A stretch of 64,000 nt of DNA from NCBI GenBank assembly GCA_038321965.1, contig JBBQFL010000009.1, positions 1 through 64,000 on the forward strand. Reading direction: 5' to 3'. This document shows positions 28,383 to 37,566 of the stretch, in pieces. The position numbers and the translations under genes are program-made. Each line of letters opens with the position of its first letter. The first letter of the stretch is position 1. This DNA is from UKL13-2 sp038321965 (GTDB taxonomy: Bacteria; Pseudomonadota; Gammaproteobacteria; Burkholderiales; Usitatibacteraceae). The notes beneath the pieces are model-generated. The model saw only the letters and a list, made by a program, of their open reading frames with translations. It was not told where the DNA came from and did not search any database.

Positions 28383-28397
28383 CGTAGTTGCTCCCGC

Positions 28398-28796
28398 CTA
28401 TTTGCTCGCCGGACGCTTGGCCCTGAGAGCAGGCGGCAGGTGAACTTCAATCTGCGAAACAATCGTTTCGGGGGCAATGGGTTTGGTGATGTGTTCGTCA
28501 AATCCCGCTGCAATCGCCCGTTCACGGTCCCCGGACATTGATAATGCAGTCACGGCGATCAGCGGAACCCGTCGCCAATTCGGATTATCCAGCAATCCGC
28601 GTATGACCTCAAAACCGTCCAGGACCGGCATTTGCAAATCGCATACGATCAGGTCAGGATTAGTTTCAAGCGACATACTTAAGCCTGCTCCACCGTCGGC
28701 CGCTTGCAATGCAACATAGCCTGCAGACTCCAGCAAGTACTTCAGCAGCTCGCGACTGGGACTGTCGTCTTCGATGATCAGGACGCGCGCGCTCAT
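28398..28796 (-). CDS. Single-domain response regulator (CheY/DivK-like)
   Basis: 132 residues, one receiver domain: acidic pair EDD at 9-11, phospho-acceptor Asp53 in LIVCDLQMPVLDG, Thr in VTALS, and Lys in HITKPI. No output domain, so it acts by protein contact or as a phosphorelay shuttle. It overlaps the preceding kinase gene by four bases (ATGA), and the REC-GAF-PAS kinase follows 15 bases later. A kinase - regulator - kinase order suggests phosphate transfer within the operon. Confidence 0.9.
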   Translation of the reverse strand: MSARVLIIEDDSPSRELLKYLLESAGYVALQAADGGAGLSMSLETNPDLIVCDLQMPVLDGFEVIRGLLDNPNWRRVPLIAVTALSMSGDRERAIAAGFDEHITKPIAPETIVSQIEVHLPPALRAKRPASK

Positions 28797-30868
28797 GCTT
28801 CAGCGGCTTTCAGTTCCAGGACGAATTTGCTGCCCTTGCCGTATTCACTATCGAAGGTCAGGACGCCTCCCAGCTTTTCGGCCAGTTTCCGACTCACGTG
28901 CAACCCGAGCCCCGTGCCTTCGAGGTTGCGCCGGTTTGGCGCATGGACGCGCGAAAACGCCTCGAAGAGCTTGGCCTGATCCTCTGCGCTGATACCCGGG
29001 CCAGTGTCTTCGACGCTTAGTTTCAGCGAAGGGTGCTCCTGCGCACAGCTGCGCTCCAGCAAGATGCGAACGCTACCGCGCTCCGTGAACTTGATCGCGT
29101 TTCCGGCAAGATTGATGAGTATCTGCCCGAGGGCGCGCCGATCAGTCCGTATGATTAGCGCCGCTTGCGGCAACTCCAATATAAAGGCGATGCCCTTTTT
29201 CTCAGCCTCGGGGCGCAGGAAAGCGGCGACCTCTTCAACTAACTTGTTGCAATCCACTTCTTCAGGCTCAATCTCAAGCTTGTTCGCGTCGATTTTTGCC
29301 ATATCAAGCAGGTCGTTTATCAGCGATAACAAGTGACGCGCACTGGTCTGGACCGTGCGCAGTTGCTTATCCTGTTCCGGCAGGAGAGGGCCAGCTAGCT
29401 TCATCAGCAACGTGCCGGTGAACCCGATGATGGCATTCAGCGGCGTGCGCAGTTCGTGACTCATGCTCGCCAGAAACAGGTCCCTGGCCCTACTTGCGCG
29501 CTCCAGTTCGACATTCTTTTCCTGCAGCTCTTTCTCAACGCGCTTGCGTTCGGTAATGTCGCGGATCGCACTCGAGACCAGCACGCCATCTTCCGTCTCA
29601 ATCGGACTCAGGCTGACTTCTATCGGGAATTCCGACCCATCTTTGCGACGCCCGTACAGTTCCAGGCCTACCCCCATTGATCGTACCTTTGGGTCCGCGA
29701 AGAAATGATCGCGGTGGCCCGGATGTATGTCCTTGTAACGATCGGGCAGAAGCAACTCGATGGGCTTGTCGATCAGCTCGGTCTGCCGGTAGCTGAATAA
29801 AATCTCCGCCTGCGAATTGACCAGCACAATCTCACCCAGACGATTTACGATGATCATGGCGTCTGGTGCTGATTCGAGAATACCGCGCGCTTTCCGCTCT
29901 TGCGCGCGCGCCTGTGTTTCGGCATTTACCAGCTTGGTGGCTAGCGGCCTGACCTGCCATCGCAGCAGAAGCGTACCTGCCACAACCAAAAATGCCAGCA
30001 AGCCGAGGACGATTAACAGCTGTGTCCGGATTGGCTTGAATGCCTCCGCCGCGTCTACCTTCACTACCATGCCGACGCCTGTGTCGCCGGCGGGGCCGTA
30101 CGCCGCTATCACGTACTGTTCACGATAATCTCGGATAATCCCCACGCCGGTTTGGCCGCGCAGTGCGAGCGTCATTGGCAATGGAAGGCCAGACAAACTC
30201 TGCAGCGGCACCGAAAACCCCTGCGGATTTTGCCGCGTCGGATAGCAGTGTAGTTTTTGGTCGCGTTCAAAGCAAAGACCGACTTCGCCGGTCTCGTTGC
30301 CTAACCAGGGCGTCTCGCGCATGAGCCGAGTTAATACCGGCAACGGCTGTTCGACCAATACCGTACCGACTATGCCTGCGGCATCCTGCAGGGGCAAGCG
30401 ATTGCGCAAGACCAAGCCATTCGACCATAAAAGTTCCGCCCGACTTGCCGTATTAAGTGACACCGCCATAATCGGCGCACTGACGAAAACACCGCCGCTC
30501 GCTACGGTTTTGCCGTCAACATCGTCATACGCGATACCACTGATTCCTTGTGCCAAAAAGCTGTCGACGACTGCCTTCACGTTAGCCACGTTGGAGCCAT
30601 CGTCGCGGCCACCCTGTATCACGCGCAAATTGCGCAACACCGCGGGACGATTGGCTGCAATGCGCGCGCTGCCTTCCCGCAGTTGAATAAAATCCTGGAA
30701 TGTCTCAATGCGGCGGGTCACCGACGAGAGGAGATTGCTGCTGACCACCGATTGAACCTGATCCTGCAGAATCGCAAAGCTCGCTATGCCGGCCGTCACG
30801 GCAATCGCCGCGAGGACAGCCGCGCCGATGAAAGTGACGCGGTCATCCTCGCCCGCAAATAGCGGCAC
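28793..30868 (-). CDS. Membrane histidine kinase, main part (reads from an upstream interrupted ORF)
   Basis: 691 residues if started at the GTG at 30868. TM helix about 14-34, extracytoplasmic sensor about 40-280 with a Cache-like pattern, TM helix about 283-303, PAS about 328-440 (ILESAPDAMIIVNRLG), HisKA His471 in ASMSHELRTPLNAIIGF, and ATPase domain with NLAGNAIKF, VEDTGPGIS and GTGLGLHVS. The frame continues upstream through FVGVALHTAIGFLLF to a TAG at 30974, and beyond it into the membrane ORF at 30974-31489. The original gene was therefore 899 codons (28793-31489). The remaining ORF holds a complete kinase, so it may still work if initiated internally. Confidence 0.8.
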   Translation of the reverse strand: MPLFAGEDDRVTFIGAAVLAAIAVTAGIASFAILQDQVQSVVSSNLLSSVTRRIETFQDFIQLREGSARIAANRPAVLRNLRVIQGGRDDGSNVANVKAVVDSFLAQGISGIAYDDVDGKTVASGGVFVSAPIMAVSLNTASRAELLWSNGLVLRNRLPLQDAAGIVGTVLVEQPLPVLTRLMRETPWLGNETGEVGLCFERDQKLHCYPTRQNPQGFSVPLQSLSGLPLPMTLALRGQTGVGIIRDYREQYVIAAYGPAGDTGVGMVVKVDAAEAFKPIRTQLLIVLGLLAFLVVAGTLLLRWQVRPLATKLVNAETQARAQERKARGILESAPDAMIIVNRLGEIVLVNSQAEILFSYRQTELIDKPIELLLPDRYKDIHPGHRDHFFADPKVRSMGVGLELYGRRKDGSEFPIEVSLSPIETEDGVLVSSAIRDITERKRVEKELQEKNVELERASRARDLFLASMSHELRTPLNAIIGFTGTLLMKLAGPLLPEQDKQLRTVQTSARHLLSLINDLLDMAKIDANKLEIEPEEVDCNKLVEEVAAFLRPEAEKKGIAFILELPQAALIIRTDRRALGQILINLAGNAIKFTERGSVRILLERSCAQEHPSLKLSVEDTGPGISAEDQAKLFEAFSRVHAPNRRNLEGTGLGLHVSRKLAEKLGGVLTFDSEYGKGSKFVLELKAAEA

Positions 30869-30973
30869 TTGTGCCCATTCGACGTGTCGCCGAGCGGACC
30901 ACGAGCCAGCAGCAAACAGAAGGAATCCGATTGCCGTATGTAAGGCGACGCCAACAAATGGATAGTCGGGGAA

Positions 30974-31489
30974 CTACAGATGTGCTTGAACCAGATAGCC
31001 AACAATTCCAAACACGCCGGTCGCGCCGATACCGAGTATCGTCAGCAGCAACACCGGGCTCAAGCGTCGATGATGCTGACGAGCCAAAAGCATTAACGTC
31101 ACGCCAACCAGAAGAAAGCCGAAAGCTGTCGAAATCGACATCCGCCCCGGATTTGGCCCGCTACTTAACCAAGTGTGCAACGAAGGCCAATCGATGCCCA
31201 ACTCCAAGTTAAGCACGCGCTCGGTAAGCGCCACCAATGCAAATGCGGCTACCGCAATGCCAAAAAAACTGGTGATGTGCGGCCTGCGGGCGGCAACACG
31301 GCCGAAGGTAAGCAAAGCGCCGCCTGCGAGAAAGAAACAAAACGCTGAAATGAGCACCATGGGCGGAAAACTTGGCAACACCCGCACCATGGTCGGCGAC
31401 TTGAACAGCCAACCAAGCATGACCACCGCACCGAGGAGCCCCAGCAGCATACCGACGTAAGTGGTTAAGGGGACATGTTTCATTTTCAT
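30974..31489 (-). pseudogene. N-terminal membrane domain cut off from the kinase by TAG
   Basis: 171 residues with about five hydrophobic helices (VGMLLGLLGAVVMLGWLF, MVLISAFCFFLAGG, FGIAVAAFALVAL, STAFGFLLVGVTLML and a last one ending in VGYLVQAHL), then TAG at 30974-30976. The next codons in the same frame continue the same membrane-domain style and run straight into the kinase at 30868, with no other stop. This is therefore the N-terminal sensor or anchor of one gene, split by a single nonsense codon. As a stand-alone membrane protein it would have no partner domain. Confidence 0.75.
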
Positions 31490-31682
31490 GTCACGGTTAG
31501 TTGGATACGCAAACTATAAGATTCCCCGCCGCACTTTCAAATAGGACAAACTCTGAATCCACTGCAATCGACGCTTCCGACGCAATCGGTGCATGCGCTA
31601 ACTGGCTTTTGGCGCATTTTCCGCCTGCGACCCGCACCAGCGCTAGAATTTGCCGCCCAAAGTGGCCGTGCAACGCCGGCGC

Positions 31683-32348
31683 TTAAGAGTCAGTCCGATC
31701 CACGCTGATCACACCGTGCCGTACCGCGTACAGCACTAGCCCGGCGACATCGTGAATATCGAGGCGCTCCATCAATGCAGCGCGATGGGTTTCAATAGTC
31801 TTGATGCTGACCTCAAGCTGGAAGGCAATTTGTTTGGTGCTTTTGCCCTCTGCGATCATTTGCAGGATTTCACGCTGGCGCGCCGTCAACGCATCCATCG
31901 ACGATTCGTTCTGGTGCGGTTTGCCGTGCAGGAAGCCAGAAACAACGTGTCTGGACACGCGTGGCGAAAGGTAAATCTCGCCGCGCAATACCGCCGCGAT
32001 GGCCATCTTCAGATCCAGCGGCGCTGAGTCCTTGACCAGATAGCCGGCAGCACCGGCCTTGATCGCGCGCCGCACGAAATCCTCGGTGGTATGCATCGAC
32101 AGGATCAGCACCTTGGTAGAGGGTACCTCGGACATTATTTGTTCGGTAGCCTCGATGCCGTTGAGCTCGTGCATGGAGATATCCATAATCACCAAATCCG
32201 GCTTGTGTTGTTTTGCAAGCGCGACGGCTTCGCGCCCGTTATTGGCCTCGGCGACGATCTGGGTGCCACCCAATTCTTCGACGAGGGCACGAATGCCCGC
32301 GAGGACCAGCGCGTGATCATCGGCTAGCAGGACGCGAATATTGCTCAT
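31683..32348 (-). CDS. NarL/FixJ-family response regulator
   Basis: 221 residues. Receiver with ADDHALV at 9-15, phospho-acceptor Asp56 in LVIMDISMHELNG, and K in YLVKDSAP. LuxR-type helix-turn-helix about 155-215 (LTARQREILQMIAEGKSTKQ, then VSIKTIETHRAAL). It binds DNA when phosphorylated. It overlaps the NarX-like kinase gene by four bases, so the two form a cognate pair. 31490-31682 downstream of the next gene is empty. Confidence 0.93.
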   Translation of the reverse strand: MSNIRVLLADDHALVLAGIRALVEELGGTQIVAEANNGREAVALAKQHKPDLVIMDISMHELNGIEATEQIMSEVPSTKVLILSMHTTEDFVRRAIKAGAAGYLVKDSAPLDLKMAIAAVLRGEIYLSPRVSRHVVSGFLHGKPHQNESSMDALTARQREILQMIAEGKSTKQIAFQLEVSIKTIETHRAALMERLDIHDVAGLVLYAVRHGVISVDRTDS

Positions 32349-33877
32349 GGCGTGCCAACGGAAAGGTCATCGGCGCGGTCGGAGGCAATGGGTTTGTCAG
32401 CCGCAGCCAGTGCAAACGTGACCTGCACGGTCGTGCCCCCACCGGGAACGGTACGCACCTTCAGGCGGCCACCGGCCAACTGCGCACGCTCTTCCATACT
32501 GATCAAACCCAGACTACCCGTTTTGACGGCTTTGCTACGCGCTGTGTCCATGTCAAATCCTACTCCGTCGTCATGTATTGTGAGTTTCAGCAAGCGGTCG
32601 GCGAGATCGACACGAATGCGAATTTGCTTGGCTTTGGCATGGCGGGTTGCATTGTTGAGCGCCTCTTGTGCGACGCGGTAACAAACGCTTTCAAGTTCGG
32701 TGGGCAATCTCTCGGTAAGCCCTGTTATTTGGCAGCTGACATCAAGCCCGGTGGCAGTGCGCTGCTGGTCCACCAGCCAATGCACGGCATCGTCAAGGCC
32801 AAGTTGATCGAGTTGCGGCGGACGCAATTCAAGCGAAAGGTTGCGCAATTTATCCAGCGTGATATCGGCCGTATTCAGGCATTGCGACAGAATTTCCTTG
32901 TGTTCGTCGTTGCTCCGCTGGGCGAGGCGATGCAGGCCGATCTTGAGGGCCGTGAGCGATTGCCCGATATCGTCGTGTAGTTCACGGGAAATGCTGCGCC
33001 GCTCTTCTTCCTGAATGGTGAGTACGCGTTTGGACATCGCCTGCAATCGCTTGTTTGCGTCGCCCAGTGCGCGATGCGCCAGCATGCGGTCGGTGATGTC
33101 TTCGTGTGAGATCACGGCGCCATCGCTACTGCCTTCGAGTGGCATCGCGCGTGCGACGAACCAGCGGGTGCCGCCAGGCACCGAATGTTCATACTCGACC
33201 GAGGCAAAAGCAGTCTCGCGGTCGAGTACCGAGCGCAAACTATTCATACTTTGTTCGGCACTGGCGTCACCGCGGTCGGCCGCCTCCTGCAGCAGATCAA
33301 AATAATTGTTGCCCAGAGCAGCGGGCACCTTGTACGACTGACTGCGGGTGTCGCCGTAGCTGTCCCAGGACTTGTTGGTCGCAACGATGATGCCCTTGCC
33401 GTCAAGCACGGCAATGCGCGTATTGAGAGAATTGAGAATGCCGCGCTTCATGGATTCGCTGGCGCGCAACGCCTCTTCGGCCAGCGCCTGTTGCTGGCGT
33501 AATACCCGCCGCTCGATTGCTGCTTCGATTGCCGATGGCAGTCTGCCCAGGCGATTCTTGAGAAGATAATCGCTGGCGCCGTTTTGCATGGCCGCGACGG
33601 CCGCTTCCTCGCCGATATGGTGGGAGACGACAATAAACGGAATATCCAGCTTTCGTTCGTTGAGGATTTTCAATGCCCGCTCAGTACTGAAGCGCGGCAG
33701 ATTGAAGTCGCACAGCACGACATCGGGCAGTTCATTGGCCAAGGCAGCGTTGTACTCGGCCTCTGTCTCGGCGCGGACAGCCGTGTATTTGAAGGGGGCG
33801 TCGCGCAGCGAATGCAGCAACAACTCGGCGTCGTCGGCTGAGTCTTCAACCATTAACAGGTGATAGCGGAGACTCAT
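32345..33877 (-). CDS. Receiver-PAS-HisKA_3 histidine kinase (NarX-like core)
   Basis: 510 residues from the ATG at 33877 (MSLRYHLLMVEDS); 15 further codons upstream are open but lack a reason to be used. Receiver with Asp57 (VVLCDFNLPRFS), PAS about 150-270 (ILNSLNTRIAVLDGKGIIVA), HisKA_3 with the histidine in RRSISRELHDDIGQSLTALK, and ATPase domain with ALNNATRHAKA and IHDDGVGFD. There is no membrane segment. It phosphorylates the NarL-type regulator in the overlapping gene, and its own receiver allows control by another kinase. Confidence 0.92.
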   Translation of the reverse strand: MSLRYHLLMVEDSADDAELLLHSLRDAPFKYTAVRAETEAEYNAALANELPDVVLCDFNLPRFSTERALKILNERKLDIPFIVVSHHIGEEAAVAAMQNGASDYLLKNRLGRLPSAIEAAIERRVLRQQQALAEEALRASESMKRGILNSLNTRIAVLDGKGIIVATNKSWDSYGDTRSQSYKVPAALGNNYFDLLQEAADRGDASAEQSMNSLRSVLDRETAFASVEYEHSVPGGTRWFVARAMPLEGSSDGAVISHEDITDRMLAHRALGDANKRLQAMSKRVLTIQEEERRSISRELHDDIGQSLTALKIGLHRLAQRSNDEHKEILSQCLNTADITLDKLRNLSLELRPPQLDQLGLDDAVHWLVDQQRTATGLDVSCQITGLTERLPTELESVCYRVAQEALNNATRHAKAKQIRIRVDLADRLLKLTIHDDGVGFDMDTARSKAVKTGSLGLISMEERAQLAGGRLKVRTVPGGGTTVQVTFALAAADKPIASDRADDLSVGTP

Positions 33878-34288
33878 GATGTCAGAACGGGTATTGGCAC
33901 GAGGCGCGGACGCACCAAGCATTGGTAGATTTGCAAATTCGCGGCGTGCACTGCAGTTTCATGGCGTTGTCGACTATCCGAGCCGGTATGTGTGAAGGCC
34001 AATTATGCGCTTCCACTGCAAAGCCGGTGGCTGCGATTTCCCCTAGTGGAAGCTGCGATAAACCGTAGCGGGCGCAACGACCGAAGTCTGCAGCGTCATG
34101 CTTGCGCTCGTGCCTCCGCGCCACAAGCGGAAAGCGGAAAGCGCCAATGCTGGCAGCGTGTTCAGCACACTGCTAAGGCATTTCGCACAAATCCATCGGC
34201 ATTCTCCCGATGGCTAGCCTTGCCGACGTTTTTAATAATGTCATTCATGCAAACCCCGCGACAGCCTGACAACCAGAAAGCGCCGACC
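33878..34288. other. Divergent intergenic region, no gene seen
   Basis: About 410 bases between the divergent NarX-like kinase and GGDEF genes. An open plus-strand frame spans part of it (from 33992), but it has a coding-unlike composition (QSRWLRF, then many Arg/Ser) and no binding site. The region probably carries both promoters. No repeat or hairpin stood out. Confidence 0.5.
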
Positions 34289-35770
34289 ATGTCCATACAC
34301 GCTAAAGATACAGAAAATTTCCGATCGAGTTATCCCATTCCGCTCAATGAACACGCACGCCTGCGCGTTCTGCAGGAGGTGGGTGTACTCGACACGCCGC
34401 CCGAGGAGGCGTTCGATTCGGCCGTGCGACAGGCAGCCAATATCTGCAAGACACCGATTGCATTGATTTCGTTAGTTGACCGTGATCGACACTGGTTCAA
34501 AGCGCGTGCCGGTCTGGAGATACAGGAAATGCCGCGTTGCACGAGTTTTTGCACCCACGCGATCTTGGGCTCACAACTATTCGAGGTGATGGATGCGCGC
34601 ACAGATGCCCGCTTTACACATAATCCACTGGTAACCGGGGAGCCTGGTATTCGCTTCTATGCCGGGATGCCACTCATTACGTCAGATGGCTTGGCACTGG
34701 GCACACTATGCGTAATCGATCATGAGAGACGCGTACTCAGCAGCAAGCAGCGCGAGTCATTGCGGGATCTCGCCACGATGATCACGGCCCTGCTTGAGAG
34801 CCGCAAGGCGGCTGCCGCAACGGCACAACTGAGCTCGATGCTCCACGAGGCTTTCGACGAAATCATTGTCCTCCATCCAGGCTCTCATCACATTCAGTTT
34901 GCCAATGAGCGCGCACTGGGCAACCTGGGTTACAGAGCGAATGATTTGCAGCAGATGTCGCTGCCTTGCCTGGGGACCGACTATCCATTGAGCGACTTGC
35001 AGAAGTTATGCAGGGAGGCTGTGCGCGGCGACTATACACCACTGCATTTTGAGGCGATAAACGTGCGCCAGGACGGCAGCACCTACCCGGTGGAAGTACG
35101 CGCCACGGTGTCGTCTTGTGGAGCAATGTCGCAAGTTGCGTTGCTGATCAACGATATTTCCGAACGCAAGATGAACGAAGAAAAACTTGGTGACCTGGTG
35201 GCTTACGACAGCGTGACCAAGCTCGCTAACAGGGGTAACCTGGAAGTCAGGCTGGCGGGCGCGATGCGACGAACGCGGGCGAGCGGCAAGCCTCTGGCGC
35301 TGCTGATGATCGAGATCGACCGGCTCACCGAGATCCGTCATTCCTACGGCCAGCAGCTGGCCAACAATGTGCTCGCCGACTTCGCGGCCAGGTTGAAGGC
35401 GTGCGCGAGATCGCAAGACGTCGTCGCGCATCTGGGTGGCGATGAGTTCGTCATTCTCATCGGCAGCGTGGAGCATCCGAATGCCACCGCATCGCTGACT
35501 AGCCGTATCCATCGAAAGATGGAAAGCTGCTTTCTATGGGAGCAGTGCCAGATTCCGCTATCCGCGAGCATTGGCGTAGTGCAGTACGACGGTGGCAATG
35601 AAGATATGGAGGCGTTATTGGCGCGCGCCGCCGACGCCGTGAGTATTGCCGTCCTCAACGGCAGCCGCCCGCAAACCACGCCATTGCTTCACGCGGCGGC
35701 CGCCATCGGCATGCGAACACTAACGCGTCTGCGGCTTGCCGTCGGCTCTTCCGCATCAGTAGTGCACTAA
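34289..35770 (+). CDS. GAF-PAS-GGDEF diguanylate cyclase
   Basis: 493 residues from the ATG at 34289; in-frame ATGs at 34238 and 34247 are alternatives, and none has a strong binding site. GAF about 20-170 (VRQAANICKTPIALISLVD, then GMPLITSDGLALGTLCVID). PAS about 185-300. GGDEF about 305-470 with an intact LGGDEFVILIG signature and YDSVTKLANRG at the entry. It should make cyclic-di-GMP. A GGDEF-EAL phosphodiesterase follows 45 bases later in the same direction, so synthesis and breakdown are co-encoded. Confidence 0.9.
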   Translation: MSIHAKDTENFRSSYPIPLNEHARLRVLQEVGVLDTPPEEAFDSAVRQAANICKTPIALISLVDRDRHWFKARAGLEIQEMPRCTSFCTHAILGSQLFEVMDARTDARFTHNPLVTGEPGIRFYAGMPLITSDGLALGTLCVIDHERRVLSSKQRESLRDLATMITALLESRKAAAATAQLSSMLHEAFDEIIVLHPGSHHIQFANERALGNLGYRANDLQQMSLPCLGTDYPLSDLQKLCREAVRGDYTPLHFEAINVRQDGSTYPVEVRATVSSCGAMSQVALLINDISERKMNEEKLGDLVAYDSVTKLANRGNLEVRLAGAMRRTRASGKPLALLMIEIDRLTEIRHSYGQQLANNVLADFAARLKACARSQDVVAHLGGDEFVILIGSVEHPNATASLTSRIHRKMESCFLWEQCQIPLSASIGVVQYDGGNEDMEALLARAADAVSIAVLNGSRPQTTPLLHAAAAIGMRTLTRLRLAVGSSASVVH

Positions 35771-35815
35771 CACGTACGTCATATTTCCCGCCCCTTTGTT
35801 TACTCGAGAATAAAC

Positions 35816-37210
35816 ATGAAAACGAATAACCGCACTATGCACCCACGCCTAGTCTACGAGCAAATGGAGACGGATCTTGCGCAGTCTACGGCCCGCAACT
35901 GCCAGCCAGGCACTGATCGGGTCACCGGTCTGCCCAACCGCGCAATGCTGGATTGGTATCTGGAACATCTGTTTGCGCTTGCGCCTGAACCTCCGCTGAC
36001 CAGCGCGCTGCTGGTCATTTCGCTCAGGGAAGTGAAGACGATGCGCTATGCCTTCGGCGATACCATCTGCAATCAATTTATGCGTATTACCGGTCGGCAC
36101 TTTCGCGAGGCGGCCACGCCGGGCCAGTTCGTGGCGGCGCTGAGCGAGGATGAATTTGCCTTCGTCATTTCAAAGTGCACCGGACGCGAGGAGTGCATGG
36201 CGCTGGCCAGAAATTTGCTCAACCGTGTCAACCAACCTACGCGGATCGATGGCCGCGCGTATTTTTCCTCGGCTCATATTGGTATTGCGCTCGCCGAAGT
36301 CGAATCCGAAACACCTGCGGACATGCTGCATCGGGCACAAGCGGTGTTGCACGAGACGCGTCTCGATGCTGGCGAGGGCTTCCGGTTCGCTGCTAGCGAC
36401 AGTGCGAAACTCGCCGGCGAGGAACTATCCATGCTCAACGAAGTGCACGGCGCTTGCGAGCGCGGTGAATTTTATGTTCACTATCAGCCAATTTACAATT
36501 TGCAGAACCACGAACTGCGTGGTCTCGAAGCCTTACTGCGCTGGAAAAGTCCGCGCTTGGGCGAGGTACCGCCTGATCGCTTCATCCCCTTGCTGGAAAA
36601 ATACGGCGGGATTCTCGACGTTGGCCAATGGGTGCTGCACACTGCCTGTCGTCAGGCGAGACTATGGAATCTGGCGTCGGCAAAACCCTTGCGCATCTCC
36701 GTGAACGTCTCGGCAATTCAGCTTGAGAATGCAGATTTCGAAACGCAGCTGACCGACATACTTGCCAAGACGCGCTGTCAGCCGAACTGGATAGAACTGG
36801 AAATTACCGAGAGCGTCGCAGTGCGGGTGATGGATCGCGCGCAGGAACGCCTGTTGTCGATTGCAGCCAGGGGCATCACGCTGGCCATCGATGACTTTGG
36901 TGCCGGCTATTCCTCGTTTAGACATCTCGCCAGCCTGCCAGTGCACCACTTGAAACTTGATCGGACCTTGATGGCGAGTTTGCCGCACGACCGCAAAGGT
37001 ATCGCCATCGTCCGGGCGATTCAGGTGTTGTCAAATACCCTCGGCCTCACGCTTACCGTAGAAGGTATTGAGCGCTACGATCAGCAGCTTTTTTGCCAAC
37101 AGGCCGGCATCGAACAGGGGCAGGGATTCCTGTTGGGCATGCCGGCGTCTTCGAGCGAGATTGCGGGAGCACTTGACCTCACAAATGTGTCGTCAGCAAT
37201 CGCGGCGTGA
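35816..37210 (+). CDS. Degenerate GGDEF-EAL phosphodiesterase
   Basis: 464 residues, soluble. The GGDEF domain (about 30-195) has DRVTGLPNRA but the catalytic signature reads ALSEDEFAFV, so it should not make cyclic-di-GMP and may bind GTP as a regulator. The EAL domain (about 210-455) keeps LEALLRW, NVSAIQ, EITESVAV, IDDFGAGYSSF and KLDRTLM, and TVEGIE, so it should degrade cyclic-di-GMP. Predicted to be co-transcribed with the cyclase before it. Confidence 0.9.
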   Translation: MKTNNRTMHPRLVYEQMETDLAQSTARNCQPGTDRVTGLPNRAMLDWYLEHLFALAPEPPLTSALLVISLREVKTMRYAFGDTICNQFMRITGRHFREAATPGQFVAALSEDEFAFVISKCTGREECMALARNLLNRVNQPTRIDGRAYFSSAHIGIALAEVESETPADMLHRAQAVLHETRLDAGEGFRFAASDSAKLAGEELSMLNEVHGACERGEFYVHYQPIYNLQNHELRGLEALLRWKSPRLGEVPPDRFIPLLEKYGGILDVGQWVLHTACRQARLWNLASAKPLRISVNVSAIQLENADFETQLTDILAKTRCQPNWIELEITESVAVRVMDRAQERLLSIAARGITLAIDDFGAGYSSFRHLASLPVHHLKLDRTLMASLPHDRKGIAIVRAIQVLSNTLGLTLTVEGIERYDQQLFCQQAGIEQGQGFLLGMPASSSEIAGALDLTNVSSAIAA

Positions 37211-37277
37211 CCGGCCGGGATCGGACTACACGCAGGGTGGAATGCACTGCAGCGCGTTTGATGGCCGTCATGCGCCG

Positions 37278-37525
37278 CTATAGTTGCGCAACGGCATCGC
37301 GCTCCATGTCGTGATAGGGCAGCACTTCCTCCCGCTGCTTGGCGATGATGCGCGAATCATCGTAACTCAGGATGCGGCAGAGTTGAAACTCGCTGGCGGG
37401 AATGAGCACACCAACCTTGCAGTCGATGAGTTGATACGCCACACGAAGCTTGAGATCGTATTCGCATACCCGGCCTGCACTTGGGAGGGTCAGAATCTGC
37501 CGGTCCGAGTTGACGAGTCGCCTCA
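37278..37525 (-). pseudogene. Fragment of an LPS-assembly lipoprotein gene (lptE-like)
   Basis: The minus-strand frame ending with a stop at 37278 encodes RQILTLPSAGRVCEYDLKLR, then LIPASEFQLCRILSYDDSRI and IAKQREEVLPYHDMERDAVA. This matches the C-terminal half of betaproteobacterial LptE (AGRVREY, LSYDDS, AK-EEA, Y-DM, DAV-Q), which plugs LptD in the outer membrane. The signal peptide, lipobox and first half are missing, and the usual LRRL tail is gone. The fragment breaks off just where the VapBC operator palindrome begins. I recognise the family from memory, not a search. Confidence 0.5.
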
Positions 37526-37538
37526 CTAGATATACATT
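37510..37538 (+). promoter_or_regulatory. Putative vapBC promoter
   Basis: TTGACG at 37510-37515 (five of six to the -35 consensus), a 17-base spacer, then TACATT at 37533-37538 (four of six to -10). The -10 lies in the left arm of the palindrome at 37526-37556, so a bound antitoxin complex would block it. The vapB ATG is 28 bases downstream. Confidence 0.45.
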
Positions 37539-37556
37539 ATCATAATGTATATCTAG
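37526..37556. promoter_or_regulatory. VapBC operator, perfect 31-bp palindrome
   Basis: Arms CTAGATATACATTAT (37526-37540) and ATAATGTATATCTAG (37542-37556) are exact reverse complements around one central C. The AT-rich site stands out in GC-rich DNA and lies 10 bases before the vapB ATG. AbrB-type antitoxins bind such palindromes and repress their own operon, especially together with the toxin. Confidence 0.85.
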
Positions 37557-37566
37557 GGAACCAACC

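Noticed and set aside
32213..32980. 255-codon plus-strand ORF across the NarL/NarX pair
   Set aside because: Opposite strand to an intact overlapping gene pair; no recognisable protein.
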